64,000 nucleotides of DNA, taken from assembly GCF_016827675.1 (NCBI RefSeq), contig NZ_JAERJA010000002.1, forward strand, positions 558,001 through 622,000, written 5' to 3'. This DNA comes from Nocardioides limicola (GTDB taxonomy: Bacteria > Actinomycetota > Actinomycetes > Propionibacteriales > Nocardioidaceae). The position numbers and the translations under genes are program-made. The notes below the pieces were generated by a model that ran no database searches, was not told the origin of the DNA, and was given only the letters and a program-made list of their open reading frames with translations. Below, piece by piece: positions 42,172 to 51,352 of the stretch (positions are counted from its first letter, which is position 1; the number at the start of each line of letters is the position of its first letter).

Positions 42172-42507
42172 TCAGTGGGCCGGGAGTTCGTCCACCGACG
42201 GGTAGATGTGGAAGACCTTGGCCAGGCCGGTGATCCGGAAGATCTTCAGCAGCCGGTCGGAGTTGCACACCAGGTCCAGGGAGCCGTCGTGACTGCGGAC
42301 CTTCTTGAGTCCGCCGACCAGGACTCCGAGCCCGGTGGAGTCGAGGAACTCGACACCGCCCAGGTCGATCACCAGGTGGTAGCGACCGGCCGCCACCAGG
42401 TCGGTCATCTGCTCGCGCAGCCGGGGCGCGGTGTAGACATCGATCTCGCCACCGACGGCGACGACCGTGCGGCCGCCCACCTCGCGCGTGCCGAGTGTCA
42501 GATCCAC
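42172..42507 (-). CDS. STAS-domain anti-anti-sigma factor (RsbV/BldG-like)
   Basis: 111 residues, a single STAS domain. [11 protein letters not shown] carries the serine that partner anti-sigma kinases phosphorylate. GTG start with GGAAGGAG upstream. No partner kinase or sigma factor is adjacent. Divergent from the helicase gene, 65 bases apart. Confidence 0.9.
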   Translation of the reverse strand: MDLTLGTREVGGRTVVAVGGEIDVYTAPRLREQMTDLVAAGRYHLVIDLGGVEFLDSTGLGVLVGGLKKVRSHDGSLDLVCNSDRLLKIFRITGLAKVFHIYPSVDELPAH

Positions 42508-42572
42508 TCCTAGCTCCTTCCGCCCCCGAAGGCGGGTCCGAGTCCGATGCCCCTGCCTGCGAGTATCAAACC

Positions 42573-44906
42573 ATGCCCGCCAACCGTCCGCATGGCCTCT
42601 CCGGCACTGAGTTGGTCACCATGCTGGCGGCGGGCCCGGGCCGGGAGGATCGATTGCGGCACGTGGAGGTGCTGCCGCCGCGCTCGGCACGGACCGTGGA
42701 CTGGCCGGCCTGGGTGCCCGACGACGTCGCTGAGGCCTACCGACGTAGGGGGATCGCCCGGCCGTGGCGACACCAGGTCGAGGCGGCAGAACTCGCCCAC
42801 GCCGGTGCGCACGTGGTGCTGGCCACCGGCACCGCATCCGGCAAGTCGCTCGCCTACCACCTGCCCGCCCTGACCGCGATCCGGGAGTCGCGTGGACCCC
42901 ACCAGCAGCGGGGCGCGACCGTGCTCTACCTGACCCCCACCAAGGCGCTGGCCCAGGACCAGGCGTCCTCACTGCAGTCGCTCGGGCTCGACGTGCGGGT
43001 GAGCACCCACGACGGCGACTCCGGTCGGGAGCAGCGGGACTGGAGCCGCGACCACGCCGAGTATCTGCTGACCAACCCGGACATGCTGCACGTCTCGATG
43101 CTCCCCGGTCACCAACGCTGGGCGTCGTTCTGGCGGGACCTGCGCTACGTGGTGGTCGATGAGTGTCACCACTACCGGGGCATGTTCGGCTCGCAGGTCG
43201 CCCAGGTGCTGCGGCGGCTGCGGCGGGTCGCTGCACATCACGGGGCGGCGCCGACGTTCGTGCTGGCCTCGGCCACCGTCGCCGAGCCGGAGACCGCTGC
43301 GTCCCGGCTGACCGGGCTGCAGGTGCAGGCGGTCACCGATGACGCCTCGCCCCGCGGCCAGGTGGCGCTGGGACTGTGGGAGCCGCCGCTGACGTCGTAC
43401 GCCGGGGAGAACGGCGCACCGGTACGCCGGGCCGCCTCCTCCGAGGTCGCCGACCTGCTCGCGGACCTGGTCACCGAAGGGGTGCGCACGCTGGCGTTCG
43501 TCCGGTCCCGGCGAGGTGTGGAGTCGGTCGCGCTGACCGCCGCCGAACTGCTCACCGAGGTGCACCCGGAACTGGCCGGTCAGGTGGCGGCGTACCGCGG
43601 CGGCTACCTGCCCGAGGAACGTCGGGAGATCGAGGACGCGCTGCGGTCCGGGCGGCTGACCGGACTGGCCGCGACCAACGCCCTCGAGTTGGGCATCGAC
43701 GTGCACGGACTCGACGCAGTGCTGCTGGCGGGGTTCCCCGGCACCCGGGCCGCGCTGTGGCAGCAACTGGGGCGGGCCGGGCGCGAGGGGCAGGACGCCG
43801 TCGGGGTGCTGGTGGCTCGCGACGACCCGCTCGATACCTACCTGGTGGCGCACCCGGAGGCACTGTTGGGTGCGCCGGTGGAGGCCAGCGTGTTCGACCC
43901 CGACAACCCCTATGTGCTGCGGCCGCACCTGTGCGCGGCCGCGTTCGAGGTGCCGCTGACCGAGCAGGACCTGCCACTCTTCGGCCCGACCGCAGCAGCG
44001 ACCGTGGAGACGCTGACCGAGCAGGGGATGCTGCGCCGGCGACCGCGCGGTTGGTTCTGGACGGAGCGGGATCGTCCGGCGGACGCGGTGAACCTCCGCT
44101 CCGGCGGGGGCGGCCAGGTGTCCCTGATCGAGGGCGACACCGGCCGGGTGATCGGCACTGTCGACGGCGGCCGGGCGCACGCCCAGGCGCATCGGGGGGC
44201 TGTCTACGTGCATCGCGGCGAGACCTGGCTGGTGGATGAGCTCGATCTGGATGAGCAGGTGGCGGTGATCAGCCGCAGTGACCCCGGGTGGTCCACCTCG
44301 GCCCGGGAGACCACCGCGCTGCGGATCACCGGCACCCGGGAGAGTCAGCGCTGGGGTGAATGCCGGCTCACCCTCGGCGAGGTGGCGGTGACCCATCAGG
44401 TGGTCTCCTACCTGCGGCGCCGGGAACCGGGAGGCGAGGTGCTGGGCGAGGAGCCCCTGGATCTGCCGGCCCGCACGCTGCCGACTGTCGCGGTGTGGTG
44501 GACGGTGCCACCGGACCTGCTGGCCGAGGCCGGCCTCGACGACACGCTGGTGCCCGGAGCCGCGCACGCCGCCGAGCACTGCGCCATCGGACTGTTGCCG
44601 CTCTTCGCGACCTGCGACCGGTGGGACATCGGCGGTGTCTCGACGGCGCTGCACCCCGACACCGGTCAACTCTCGGTCTTCGTGTACGACGGGCACCCCG
44701 GCGGCGCCGGGTTCGCCGAGCGGGGCTTCCATGCCGCGCGCGCGTGGCTGACCGCGACCCGGGACACCATCGAGGCATGCGAGTGCGCCCAGGGGTGTCC
44801 CTCGTGCGTGCAGTCCCCCAAGTGTGGCAACCAGAACAACCCGTTGGAGAAGGACGCGGCGAGGCGACTGCTCGAGTTGCTGCTCTCCGGAGCTCCTGCT
44901 GGGTAG
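42573..44906 (+). CDS. DEAD/DEAH-box helicase of the helicase/secretion neighbourhood, DUF1998-type C-terminus
   Basis: About 777 residues. Superfamily 2 helicase: Q-like segment [13 protein letters not shown], Walker [10 protein letters not shown], motif Ib LTNPDMLH, Walker B DECH, SAT motif LASAT, and motif [13 protein letters not shown]. The C-terminal four cysteines ([17 protein letters not shown]) fit the MrfA/YprA zinc site. It resembles the TIGR03817 'helicase/secretion neighborhood' helicase and the B. subtilis MrfA group implicated in mitomycin repair. ATG at 42573 is chosen; ribosome site weak, an upstream in-frame start is possible. Confidence 0.9.
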   Translation: MPANRPHGLSGTELVTMLAAGPGREDRLRHVEVLPPRSARTVDWPAWVPDDVAEAYRRRGIARPWRHQVEAAELAHAGAHVVLATGTASGKSLAYHLPALTAIRESRGPHQQRGATVLYLTPTKALAQDQASSLQSLGLDVRVSTHDGDSGREQRDWSRDHAEYLLTNPDMLHVSMLPGHQRWASFWRDLRYVVVDECHHYRGMFGSQVAQVLRRLRRVAAHHGAAPTFVLASATVAEPETAASRLTGLQVQAVTDDASPRGQVALGLWEPPLTSYAGENGAPVRRAASSEVADLLADLVTEGVRTLAFVRSRRGVESVALTAAELLTEVHPELAGQVAAYRGGYLPEERREIEDALRSGRLTGLAATNALELGIDVHGLDAVLLAGFPGTRAALWQQLGRAGREGQDAVGVLVARDDPLDTYLVAHPEALLGAPVEASVFDPDNPYVLRPHLCAAAFEVPLTEQDLPLFGPTAAATVETLTEQGMLRRRPRGWFWTERDRPADAVNLRSGGGGQVSLIEGDTGRVIGTVDGGRAHAQAHRGAVYVHRGETWLVDELDLDEQVAVISRSDPGWSTSARETTALRITGTRESQRWGECRLTLGEVAVTHQVVSYLRRREPGGEVLGEEPLDLPARTLPTVAVWWTVPPDLLAEAGLDDTLVPGAAHAAEHCAIGLLPLFATCDRWDIGGVSTALHPDTGQLSVFVYDGHPGGAGFAERGFHAARAWLTATRDTIEACECAQGCPSCVQSPKCGNQNNPLEKDAARRLLELLLSGAPAG

Positions 44907-44916
44907 GGTGAGCCGC

Positions 44917-45279
44917 ATGTTGCTCCTCGGCCTCGTCTTCCTGGTCCTGGCGATCCTCGCCATCGCGGCGGTCGCCCTCGACGGGACCGGCACCGTCGAC
45001 GTGCTCGGCATCGAGACCAACGCCCTCGGCATCTTCCTGCTCGGGCTCGCCTGCGGCTGCCTGATCTGGTGGGGGCTGGCGCTGACCCGGGCCGGAGTGA
45101 GGCGGGAGCTCAAGACCCGGCGCGACCGCAAGGAGTTGGCCTCGCTCAAGGGCCAACTGGCCACCGGCCCCGAGACCTCGGCAGCCCCGGCGGCCGCTGC
45201 CGAGCCGGCCCACGGCGAGCATGTCGCGGTGACCGACGCACCGGTCGACCCGCCGACCGAGGATCCCGACCGCACCTGA
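44917..45279 (+). CDS. Small membrane protein, two helices, charged C-terminal tail
   Basis: 120 residues: two hydrophobic segments (about 1-21 and 34-58), then a basic stretch (RRELKTRRDRKE) and a Pro/Ala/Asp-rich tail. Not recognised. It starts 10 bases after the helicase stop and is probably co-transcribed. GTG at 44908 is an alternative start. Confidence 0.6.
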   Translation: MLLLGLVFLVLAILAIAAVALDGTGTVDVLGIETNALGIFLLGLACGCLIWWGLALTRAGVRRELKTRRDRKELASLKGQLATGPETSAAPAAAAEPAHGEHVAVTDAPVDPPTEDPDRT

Positions 45280-45303
45280 CCGGTCGCCACGGCCGCGCTC
45301 TCG

Positions 45304-45351
45304 TGACGGCGGTCCAGCGTCACGGCGCTCCAGCATCACGGCGGTCCAGCA
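45304..45351. repeat. 16-bp tandem repeat at the 3' end of the TadE-like gene
   Basis: Three contiguous 16-bp units (45304, 45320, 45336) with core ACGGCG(G/C)TCCAGC. The third unit contains the stop codon of the minus-strand TadE-like gene. Confidence 0.75.
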
Positions 45352-45710
45352 CGGGCGGTCGCAGTCAGCGTCGCCTCCCGTCCGGCCAGCGCCGGCGTCT
45401 CGACGGTGACCGTCACGGTCACCGCCATCCCGTCGGCCAGGCAGGAGACCAGGGTGACCTGATTGACCGCGGCGACCCGAGTGGCCTCGGCGCAGCCGTC
45501 GCCACCCGCGACCATCGCGGTGGCGCCGGCCAGGGCGGCCAGGTCGGCCCCGGACTGGGCGCCGCGGTGCGCCGCCATCACCGCGCCCACCCAGGCCGCG
45601 GCCAGCGCCACCGTCACCAGCACGCCGATCAGCCCGACCGCAGCCGCGGTGGCGGCCCCGCGCTCACCCCGGCAGCGAGCGGGGCACCGGAAGCGGGTCG
45701 GCGGCCTCAC
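45336..45710 (-). CDS. Helicase/secretion neighbourhood TadE-like protein
   Basis: 124 residues (Rv3654c-like). N-terminal RGERGAATAAAVGLIGVL is the start of a single membrane helix as in TadE/pseudopilin-like proteins; the rest is a short periplasmic or external beta-rich part. GTG start overlaps the preceding gene's stop (GTGA, 45707-45710). Last gene of the Tad operon. Confidence 0.82.
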   Translation of the reverse strand: MRPPTRFRCPARCRGERGAATAAAVGLIGVLVTVALAAAWVGAVMAAHRGAQSGADLAALAGATAMVAGGDGCAEATRVAAVNQVTLVSCLADGMAVTVTVTVETPALAGREATLTATARAGPP

Positions 45711-46069
45711 GGGACGCCCTCGCGGCGCGCCACCGCAGTGGCGCGCACCTGCGGTGCCACCGTCCGGCTCAGCCATCCACCCGGGCCGGACACCGCCGCG
45801 ACGACGGTGACCGTGACCAGGTCATCCCCGACCGCGATGTCGATTCGGGCGCCCGCCGGGGCCACCCGGGCACCCACGGCCCGTGCGTCCACTTCGGGCT
45901 CGTCACGGGCGAGCGCCCTGGCCACCTCACGGGCAGCATCCACGGCCCGGATCTGAGCGACCGTCACCGACACCACCCAGACCATCAACACGGTGACCGC
46001 CACCAGGATCGGCAGCACCATCGCGGTCTCGGCGGTGACGGCGCCGCGTTGTGGCCGCCGGGTCACCAC
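45707..46069 (-). CDS. tadE: TadE-family minor pseudopilin
   Basis: 120 residues. RRPQRGAVTAETAMVLPILVAV is the TadE N-terminal helix with the Glu of ETAM, then one external domain. GTG start abuts the stop of the pilin gene. Role: minor subunit of the Flp/Tad pilus or its secretion machine. Confidence 0.85.
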   Translation of the reverse strand: MVTRRPQRGAVTAETAMVLPILVAVTVLMVWVVSVTVAQIRAVDAAREVARALARDEPEVDARAVGARVAPAGARIDIAVGDDLVTVTVVAAVSGPGGWLSRTVAPQVRATAVARREGVP

Positions 46070-46249
46070 TCAGCCGACTCCGAGCAGGCTCAACACGTGG
46101 TCGAAGAGGGTGCTGAGCAGTTGGTTGCCGAAACCGCCGGTGAGCATCACGTAGAGCAGCCCGGCCAGGCCCGCGCCTGCGGCGGTGCCGACGGCGTACT
46201 CGGCAGTGGTGATGCCGTCCTCGGTTCGGGATGTGGTGGCTGTGTGCAT
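46070..46249 (-). CDS. Flp-type pilin-like protein (DUF4244)
   Basis: 59 residues. EDGITTAEYAVGTAAGAG is the Flp prepilin-like motif with the Glu-Tyr pair at the head of a single hydrophobic helix. AGGAGGAG precedes the ATG at 46249. It is immediately upstream of tadE and downstream of tadC on the same strand. No prepilin peptidase gene is seen nearby. Confidence 0.85.
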   Translation of the reverse strand: MHTATTSRTEDGITTAEYAVGTAAGAGLAGLLYVMLTGGFGNQLLSTLFDHVLSLLGVG

Positions 46250-46393
46250 CGACTCCTCCTCAGTGTCCGGCCCGCGGATCGAGCCGACTGCCTCGACCCT
46301 GCCTGCGTGCCCGGTGGCTGCCAACGGGCGATGGATGGGCTGTGCACAACCGGGGCAGCGGCGGTGGCTGTGGACGACGAGCGGCCCGGTCGG

Positions 46394-46453
46394 CTCACCA
46401 GCGCAGCCCGAGACTCACCAGCAGCCCCAAGACTCACCAGTGCAGTCCCGAGA
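46394..46453. repeat. About 20-bp tandem repeat across the tadC stop codon
   Basis: Three imperfect units (46394, 46414, 46433; 20, 19 and 21 bp) beginning CTCACCAG and ending CCGAGA or CCAAGA. The third contains the last codons and TGA of the minus-strand tadC gene; the others continue in the 3' direction of its transcript. Confidence 0.7.
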
Positions 46454-47141
46454 GCGCCGCCGCGACCAGGGGCACGATGCCGACCAGCAAGAACGCTGGG
46501 AGCAGGCAGACACCCAGCGGGACGGCGACCCGCACCCCGACGGTGCGGGCGGCGTCGGTGATCCGTGCCCGCGCCTGGGCGGCCAGGTCGTCGGAGAGAC
46601 GGCCGATGGCGTCAGCGACCGGGAACCCGCTCGCCTCTGCCCGGACCAGCACCCGGACCAGCGGCTCCAGGTCGGCATCTGCGGCCAGCGGTGCCCAGGC
46701 GTCGGTGGCAGACATCCCCATCGACAGCCGGGCCCGGGGGGCCTCCAACGCCTGCGCAGCCGGCCCTGGAAGCGCCTCACACGCCAACTCCAGGGCGCGC
46801 TCCGGCGGCTGGCCGGACTCCAGGGCAGTGGCCAACAGCCCCACCAGCGTCGGCAGTTGCCGACGACGCTGCTGCCGGGCGCGGCGCAGTTCGGCAGGCT
46901 CCGCGCCGGCCAGCCGAAGCACCAGCAGGGTGGCTCCACCGGCAACGGCGATCCCCCAGGGTCCTGGCACCACCGCCACCACGACCAGGCTGGCCCCCGC
47001 CACCATGAGGGATCTCGTCAGCAGCGGTGGGAGCCGGCGTCCCGAGACGGCGACGGCCGGGCGGTCCAGGGGTGGCCGTGGCCGCATCGCCAGGGCCACC
47101 GCACCGGCCGCGGCCAGGGCGGCGACGAGGCCGGGCGTCAT
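46434..47141 (-). CDS. tadC: TadC-like type II secretion F-domain protein
   Basis: 235 residues. Hydrophobic helices near 5-20, 45-70 and the C-terminal 200-230; the cytoplasmic middle (RRRQLPTLVGLLATALESGQPPERAL) is the T2SS-F domain. Inner-membrane platform protein of the Tad pilus. ATG overlaps the tadB stop (ATGA, 47138-47141). Confidence 0.87.
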   Translation of the reverse strand: MTPGLVAALAAAGAVALAMRPRPPLDRPAVAVSGRRLPPLLTRSLMVAGASLVVVAVVPGPWGIAVAGGATLLVLRLAGAEPAELRRARQQRRRQLPTLVGLLATALESGQPPERALELACEALPGPAAQALEAPRARLSMGMSATDAWAPLAADADLEPLVRVLVRAEASGFPVADAIGRLSDDLAAQARARITDAARTVGVRVAVPLGVCLLPAFLLVGIVPLVAAALSGLHW

Positions 47142-47899
47142 CCGCGCACCACCGAGGTGGCGATCGCCTCGATCCAGGCGAGGCCGGCGCCTCCCAGCAG
47201 GAGCCCCAGCGCGAGGCACCCCAGACCGACCGGCGTGGCGAACAAGAACGTCCAGGGGTCCCCGCCGATCCCCGACCCCATCAGCAGGGCGAGCACCGGG
47301 AGTCCGGCCATCAGCCGCGCGGTGGCCCGGGCCGAGGCCAGCTCCGACTCCACCGTGCGCCGCGTCTCGGCATCGAGTCTGGCCAGGGCCACCACCCGAC
47401 CCAACGCGGCAGCCAGCGAACTGCCCGAGGCCTCGGAGACCTGCCAGGCAGCAGCCACCACGGCCAGGTCGGCGCAGCCGGGGCGGGTCGCGGCCTCCCG
47501 CCAGGCGTGCGGGACATCGGCGCCCATCTCGGCGGCTCGGCGGACCCCGGCCAGCGACGGCCAGTCGGCGGTGGCCTCGGCCAGGGCAGCCGTCGGCGGC
47601 CGCCCGGCAGTGAGTTCGGCTGCCAGCAGTTGGGCCATTCGCCCCACCCGGACCCGAGTGTCGGCCACGACCCGGGAGTGCTGGCGTTGGCGCAGCAGCC
47701 ACAGACCCATCACGGCGGCAGCGCCCACGATCGCGCCCGGCAGCAGCATCCGGCCGGGCAACATCGTGGTGGCGACCAGGGCTGCGGCCACCAGCGCCCA
47801 CCGGCGACCTGCCCCGCCGCACCTCGCGGCCGGCGCTGCCCGAACTGGAGGCAGCGCGAACCAGACGGCCGCCGCTGCCATCACCGCGACAGCGATCAT
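47138..47899 (-). CDS. tadB: TadB-like type II secretion F-domain protein
   Basis: 253 residues. T2SS-F domain in the middle (MAQLLAAELTAGRPPTAALAEA), hydrophobic ends, partner of TadC in the inner-membrane platform. Overlaps tadA by 4 bases. Confidence 0.87.
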   Translation of the reverse strand: MIAVAVMAAAAVWFALPPVRAAPAARCGGAGRRWALVAAALVATTMLPGRMLLPGAIVGAAAVMGLWLLRQRQHSRVVADTRVRVGRMAQLLAAELTAGRPPTAALAEATADWPSLAGVRRAAEMGADVPHAWREAATRPGCADLAVVAAAWQVSEASGSSLAAALGRVVALARLDAETRRTVESELASARATARLMAGLPVLALLMGSGIGGDPWTFLFATPVGLGCLALGLLLGGAGLAWIEAIATSVVRG

Positions 47900-49044
47900 C
47901 GGCGATCCCCGAAGAGCGCGGCGTACGCCGGTCCCGCGCGCGCCTCCCCGTCGCCGAACACCACGGCGGGGGTGATCCGGACGAGCCCGTCGCCGCCCCG
48001 CTCCGGGACCCCGATCTCGCGCAGCACCCGCTGCCCGTCCCGGTCCCTGGCCAGGTGCACGACGGCCTCCACGGCGGCACCGAACTGGCTGTGGGCTGCG
48101 GCGCGGGTCAACCCGGCAGCCAAGGCCAGCGCCTCCACCCGGGCGGGGGTGTCCGAGGCGGAGTTGGCGTGCAGGGTGCCGCAGCCACCGGTGTGTCCGG
48201 TGTTCAGCGCGGCGAGCAGGTCCACCACCTCGGCGCCCCGGACCTCCCCCACCACCAACCGATCCGGGCGCATCCGCAGCGCCTGCCGGACCAGGGTCGC
48301 CAGGGCTATCTCGCCACGACCCTCGATGTTCGCCGGCCGGCCCTCGAGCCCGACCACGTGCGGGTGGTCCGGTCGCAGTTCGGCGGAGTCCTCCACCACC
48401 ACGATGCGCTCGCCGGGATCGACCAGCGACAGCAACGCTGCCAGCATGGTGGTCTTGCCGGTGCCGGTGCCGCCCGTGACCAGCAGGGCGCGGCGGTCTG
48501 CGACGAGAGCCTGCAGCAGTTGGGCGCCGCCCTCGGTGACGCCACCGGTTTCGACCATGTCAGCGAGGGTGAGCGAACGGCTCCGGAACACCCGGATCGA
48601 GATCAGCGTGCCCGGGCTGGCCACCGGTGAGAGCACCGCATGCAGGCGGGACCCGTCCGGCAGTCGCGCGTCCACGTAGGGCATCGCCTCGTCCAGGCGC
48701 CGTCCCGCCTGGGCGGCCAGCCGGCGGGCCAGGCGGCGTACCGCCTCGTCGTCGGCGAACGTGACCCCCGTGAGCTCCAAGCCGGTGCCGCGGTCGACAT
48801 GCACCGCGACCGGGCCGTTGACCAGCACGTCGGTGACCTCGGGGTCGGCGAGCAGTGGCTCCAGCGGGCCCGCGCCGAGGACGTCGCGACGCAGGGCCTC
48901 GTGCACCGCCAGCACCTCGGCATCGCCGACCGGCCGGCCCTGAGCCCGCAGCACCTCGGCGACCCGTTGCGCCGAGAGGGGGCCCGAGCTGCGGGCGAGG
49001 CTGTCCCGGACCGCCTCGACGAGAGCCGCGGGCACCGCCGTCAT
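47896..49044 (-). CDS. tadA: TadA/CpaF-family secretion ATPase
   Basis: 382 residues. Hexameric motor for Flp pilus assembly. N-terminal helical domain, then Walker A GGTGTGKTT, Walker B-like VVVEDSAEL, the Asp box, and LVVGEVRGAEVVDLL with the GHTGGCGTLHAN His box. Overlaps the CpaE-like gene by 4 bases. Confidence 0.93.
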   Translation of the reverse strand: MTAVPAALVEAVRDSLARSSGPLSAQRVAEVLRAQGRPVGDAEVLAVHEALRRDVLGAGPLEPLLADPEVTDVLVNGPVAVHVDRGTGLELTGVTFADDEAVRRLARRLAAQAGRRLDEAMPYVDARLPDGSRLHAVLSPVASPGTLISIRVFRSRSLTLADMVETGGVTEGGAQLLQALVADRRALLVTGGTGTGKTTMLAALLSLVDPGERIVVVEDSAELRPDHPHVVGLEGRPANIEGRGEIALATLVRQALRMRPDRLVVGEVRGAEVVDLLAALNTGHTGGCGTLHANSASDTPARVEALALAAGLTRAAAHSQFGAAVEAVVHLARDRDGQRVLREIGVPERGGDGLVRITPAVVFGDGEARAGPAYAALFGDRR

Positions 49045-50075
49045 GCCGCCACCCCACAGTCGCGGAGCACCTCGACGGCGGTGCGGGCCAGCACGCTGCG
49101 ACGCGCGTGGGCAGGCCCGGCGCCCAGATCGACCGCTTCGGCGAGCCCGCGCTGGTCACGCATCTCGGCCATCACCGGCAGCCCGGTGAGGGCCCCGATG
49201 GTGGCGCCGTCGACCCCTGCGCCCCGGACCACGATGCCGGTACGACCACTCCCCAGCCTCGCCACGAGTCGCACGGTGGCTGCGACACCGGCGACGGTCG
49301 CGACGGTGATCACCACCACCCGGTCAGTGGCCGCGAGGACCTCCTCGGCGCCGCCGGTGAAGGTGCGGGGCAGGTCCACGATCACCGCGCGGTGGCCACG
49401 CCGGGCAGCGGAGAGGACCCGGCGCACGGTGCCCGGTTCCAACGGCGTGACGGTCCCGGCCGGGTAGGTCAGCACGCCCAGGTCGGCACGCCGCGGCACG
49501 GCCTCACGTAGGGATCGGCCCGACAGCCGGCCGACGCTGCGCGCCAGGTCGTCCCAGCGGACACCGGGCTCCTCCTCCAGACCGAGCACCCGGTCGGCCC
49601 CGGCGCCCAACGGGTCGGCGTCCACCAGCAGCGTCGGCAGCTGCCGCGCGGCGGTCTGGGCCAGGGCGGCCGCGAAGGTGCTGGCCCCGGCGCCGCCGGA
49701 GCCACCGATCACGGCGATCGTCGTGGCCGGCACCGCCTGGTCACCGGCATCGGTGAGCGCCTCGACCACCAGGTGGCTCGAGGTGGACAGCTCGATCACC
49801 TGCTCGGCGCCCACAGCGAGGGCGGCGCGGTACTCGCTGTCGGTCACCGCCCGATCGGTCACCACCAACACGCCGGGGCGCCGGTCCGGTCCGGCAGCCG
49901 CGAGTTCGGTGACCAGGTCCCGGGCGACCAGCACGGACCTGGCGCTGGGCCAGAGTTGCCGCGCGGCGAGGGTCTCCTCGACCACGATCGCCTCGGCGCC
50001 GGCAGCGGCGGCCAGTCGCACCACCTCGTCGGCCAGGGCGGGATCGCGGGTGGCGATGAGGACATCGTCGGTCAT
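49041..50075 (-). CDS. CpaE/Ssd-like MinD-family protein
   Basis: 344 residues. Receiver-like N-terminal part (about 1-125), then a ParA/MinD domain with the deviant Walker A GGSGGAGAST and TLLVDADPLGAG. Homologous in position to Rv3660c (septum-site-determining Ssd) and to TIGR03815. Expected role: polar localisation of the Tad machine or septum regulation. First gene of the Tad operon; no obvious ribosome site before the ATG. Confidence 0.9.
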   Translation of the reverse strand: MTDDVLIATRDPALADEVVRLAAAAGAEAIVVEETLAARQLWPSARSVLVARDLVTELAAAGPDRRPGVLVVTDRAVTDSEYRAALAVGAEQVIELSTSSHLVVEALTDAGDQAVPATTIAVIGGSGGAGASTFAAALAQTAARQLPTLLVDADPLGAGADRVLGLEEEPGVRWDDLARSVGRLSGRSLREAVPRRADLGVLTYPAGTVTPLEPGTVRRVLSAARRGHRAVIVDLPRTFTGGAEEVLAATDRVVVITVATVAGVAATVRLVARLGSGRTGIVVRGAGVDGATIGALTGLPVMAEMRDQRGLAEAVDLGAGPAHARRSVLARTAVEVLRDCGVAA

Positions 50076-50199
50076 GGATCCCAGCGTGGTCGTCGCCTAG
50101 CGGCGCGCGACAGTCCCCGGTGGGTCTCTGTGGGCAACCGCCCGTCCGCGGCCCCCTGTGCATGACAACCGGCCCGGCTGGCCCGTCGAGGTCCGTCAT

Positions 50200-51003
50200 G
50201 TGTCGGCACCTATGCTGGCCACCATGCCGACTGCGGCCTTCTTCGACCTGGACAAGACGATCATCGCCAAGTCCAGCACGTTCGCGTTCAGCCGCCCCTT
50301 CCAGGCCGGCGGCCTGATCTCACGTGGCCTGGTGCTGCGGTCGGCGTACTCGCATTTCCTCTACATGGTGGGCGGCGCCGACCACGACCAGATGGAGAAG
50401 ATGCGGCAGTTCATGTCGCAGATGTGTGCCGGTTGGGACGTCGCGGTGGTCAAGGAGATCGTCGCGGACACGCTGCACAACATCGTCGAACCGCTGGTGT
50501 ACGCCGAGGCGCTCAACCTGATCGTGCAACACAAACTGGCCGGCAACGACGTGGTGATCGTCTCCGCGTCCGGCGCGGAACTGGTGGAGCCGATCGGGAC
50601 GATGCTGGGTGCCGACCACGTGATCGCCACCCGGATGGAGGTCTCCGACGGGAAGTACACCGGCGAGATCGAGTACTACGCCTACGCCGAGGAGAAGGCG
50701 CGGGCGATCGAGGCGATGGCCGAGGAGTTCGGCTACGACCTGGACCGGTGCCACGCCTACAGCGACTCGGCCACCGACATTCCGATGCTCCGGGCGGTCG
50801 GACACCCCCATGCGGTGAATCCGGATCGGGAGCTGCGGCGCGTGGCCACCGAGGAGGGTTGGCCGATCCTGGTGTTCGTGCGACCGGTGGCGCTGGGCAA
50901 CCGGTTCGGAGCAGCCGCGAAGCCGGCCGCGCTCGCCCTGGTCGCCGGTGGCGTGGTGGCCCTGGGCGTCACCCTGTGGTGGCACACACGACGCCGCCCC
51001 TGA
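50200..51003 (+). CDS. HAD-IB family phosphatase with C-terminal membrane helix
   Basis: About 267 residues. HAD motif I FFDLDKTI, motif II VSASG, motif III/IV YAYSDSATDIPML. A C-terminal helix (LALVAGGVVALGVTLWW) anchors it to the membrane. Equivalent of Rv3661 next to the Tad locus; phosphoserine phosphatase-like, substrate unknown. The start is uncertain: GTG 50200 with GAGG upstream, ATG 50158 or ATG 50224 are possible. A 22-bp tandem repeat begins at the base after its stop. Confidence 0.88.
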   Translation: MSAPMLATMPTAAFFDLDKTIIAKSSTFAFSRPFQAGGLISRGLVLRSAYSHFLYMVGGADHDQMEKMRQFMSQMCAGWDVAVVKEIVADTLHNIVEPLVYAEALNLIVQHKLAGNDVVIVSASGAELVEPIGTMLGADHVIATRMEVSDGKYTGEIEYYAYAEEKARAIEAMAEEFGYDLDRCHAYSDSATDIPMLRAVGHPHAVNPDRELRRVATEEGWPILVFVRPVALGNRFGAAAKPAALALVAGGVVALGVTLWWHTRRRP

Positions 51004-51069
51004 CGAGGTGTCACATATGGCCCGCCGAGGTTTCACATCTGGGCGGGCGAGGTTTCACACCTGGTCGCC
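51004..51069 (+). repeat. 22-bp tandem repeat directly after the HAD stop codon
   Basis: Three exact-length 22-bp units (51004, 51026, 51048) sharing CGAGGT(G/T)TCACA. It starts at the first base after the stop. Confidence 0.85.
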
Positions 51070-51111
51070 GAAGGCTGCCGGCCATACATGATCGGATGAC
51101 GATGTCAAGAC

Positions 51112-51140
51112 TTGATCGGGCGACGTCGGCGGCGTACAAA
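51112..51140 (+). promoter_or_regulatory. Sigma-70-type promoter of the Ms1-like RNA
   Basis: TTGATC (51112-51117) and TACAAA (51135-51140) separated by 17 bases, directed at the structured RNA that follows. Predicted start near 51146. Confidence 0.55.
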
Positions 51141-51145
51141 GGGTG

Positions 51146-51320
51146 ACAAGAACTCCAGACCAGCACGTGAGCCGGGTACCCACGCGGCGATCCACCCTTC
51201 CTACAGGGCGCTCGTCATCGGGAGGACTCCCGGGGCGACAGTTGAGATAGTGCACGCTTGGTAGCCAGCGGTCTCACGTGTATGCAGCGGCACTCGTTCC
51301 CCTCCGAACGGGTGCCGCTT
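51146..51320 (+). ncRNA. Probable Ms1-type RNA (MTS2823 equivalent), about 175 nt
   Basis: Structured intergenic transcript. CACGTGAG (51164-51171) can pair perfectly with CTCACGTG (51273-51280), enclosing about 100 nt; inside, a GGGAG/CTCCC hairpin is visible around 51216-51230. It ends in a 13-bp terminator stem (51287-51299 with 51306-51318, one G-U) with a CCCTCC-type loop. A sigma-70-type promoter lies upstream at the right distance. The place, between the HAD phosphatase (Rv3661-like) and the Rv3662c-like gene, is where mycobacterial MTS2823/Ms1, an RNA that binds core RNA polymerase, is encoded. Sequence identity to Ms1 could not be checked; the call rests on synteny and structure. Confidence 0.55.
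51287..51320 (+). terminator. Terminator hairpin of the Ms1-like RNA
   Basis: 13-bp stem GCGGCACTCGTTC / GAACGGGTGCCGC with a 6-nt loop, then TT. Convergent to the gene ending at 51353. Confidence 0.65.
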
Positions 51321-51352
51321 GCCGTGCCGGCCAGGATCACGGCGCGAACAGG

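Noticed and set aside
50076-50199. 6C/B11-type RNA between the CpaE-like and HAD genes
   Set aside because: Mycobacteria have B11 at this place, but the paired hairpins with C6 loops are not seen on either strand here.
51004-51069. CRISPR-like array (22-bp repeats)
   Set aside because: Units are contiguous without spacers and number only three; no cas genes. The same applies to 5622-5716 and 56795-56860.
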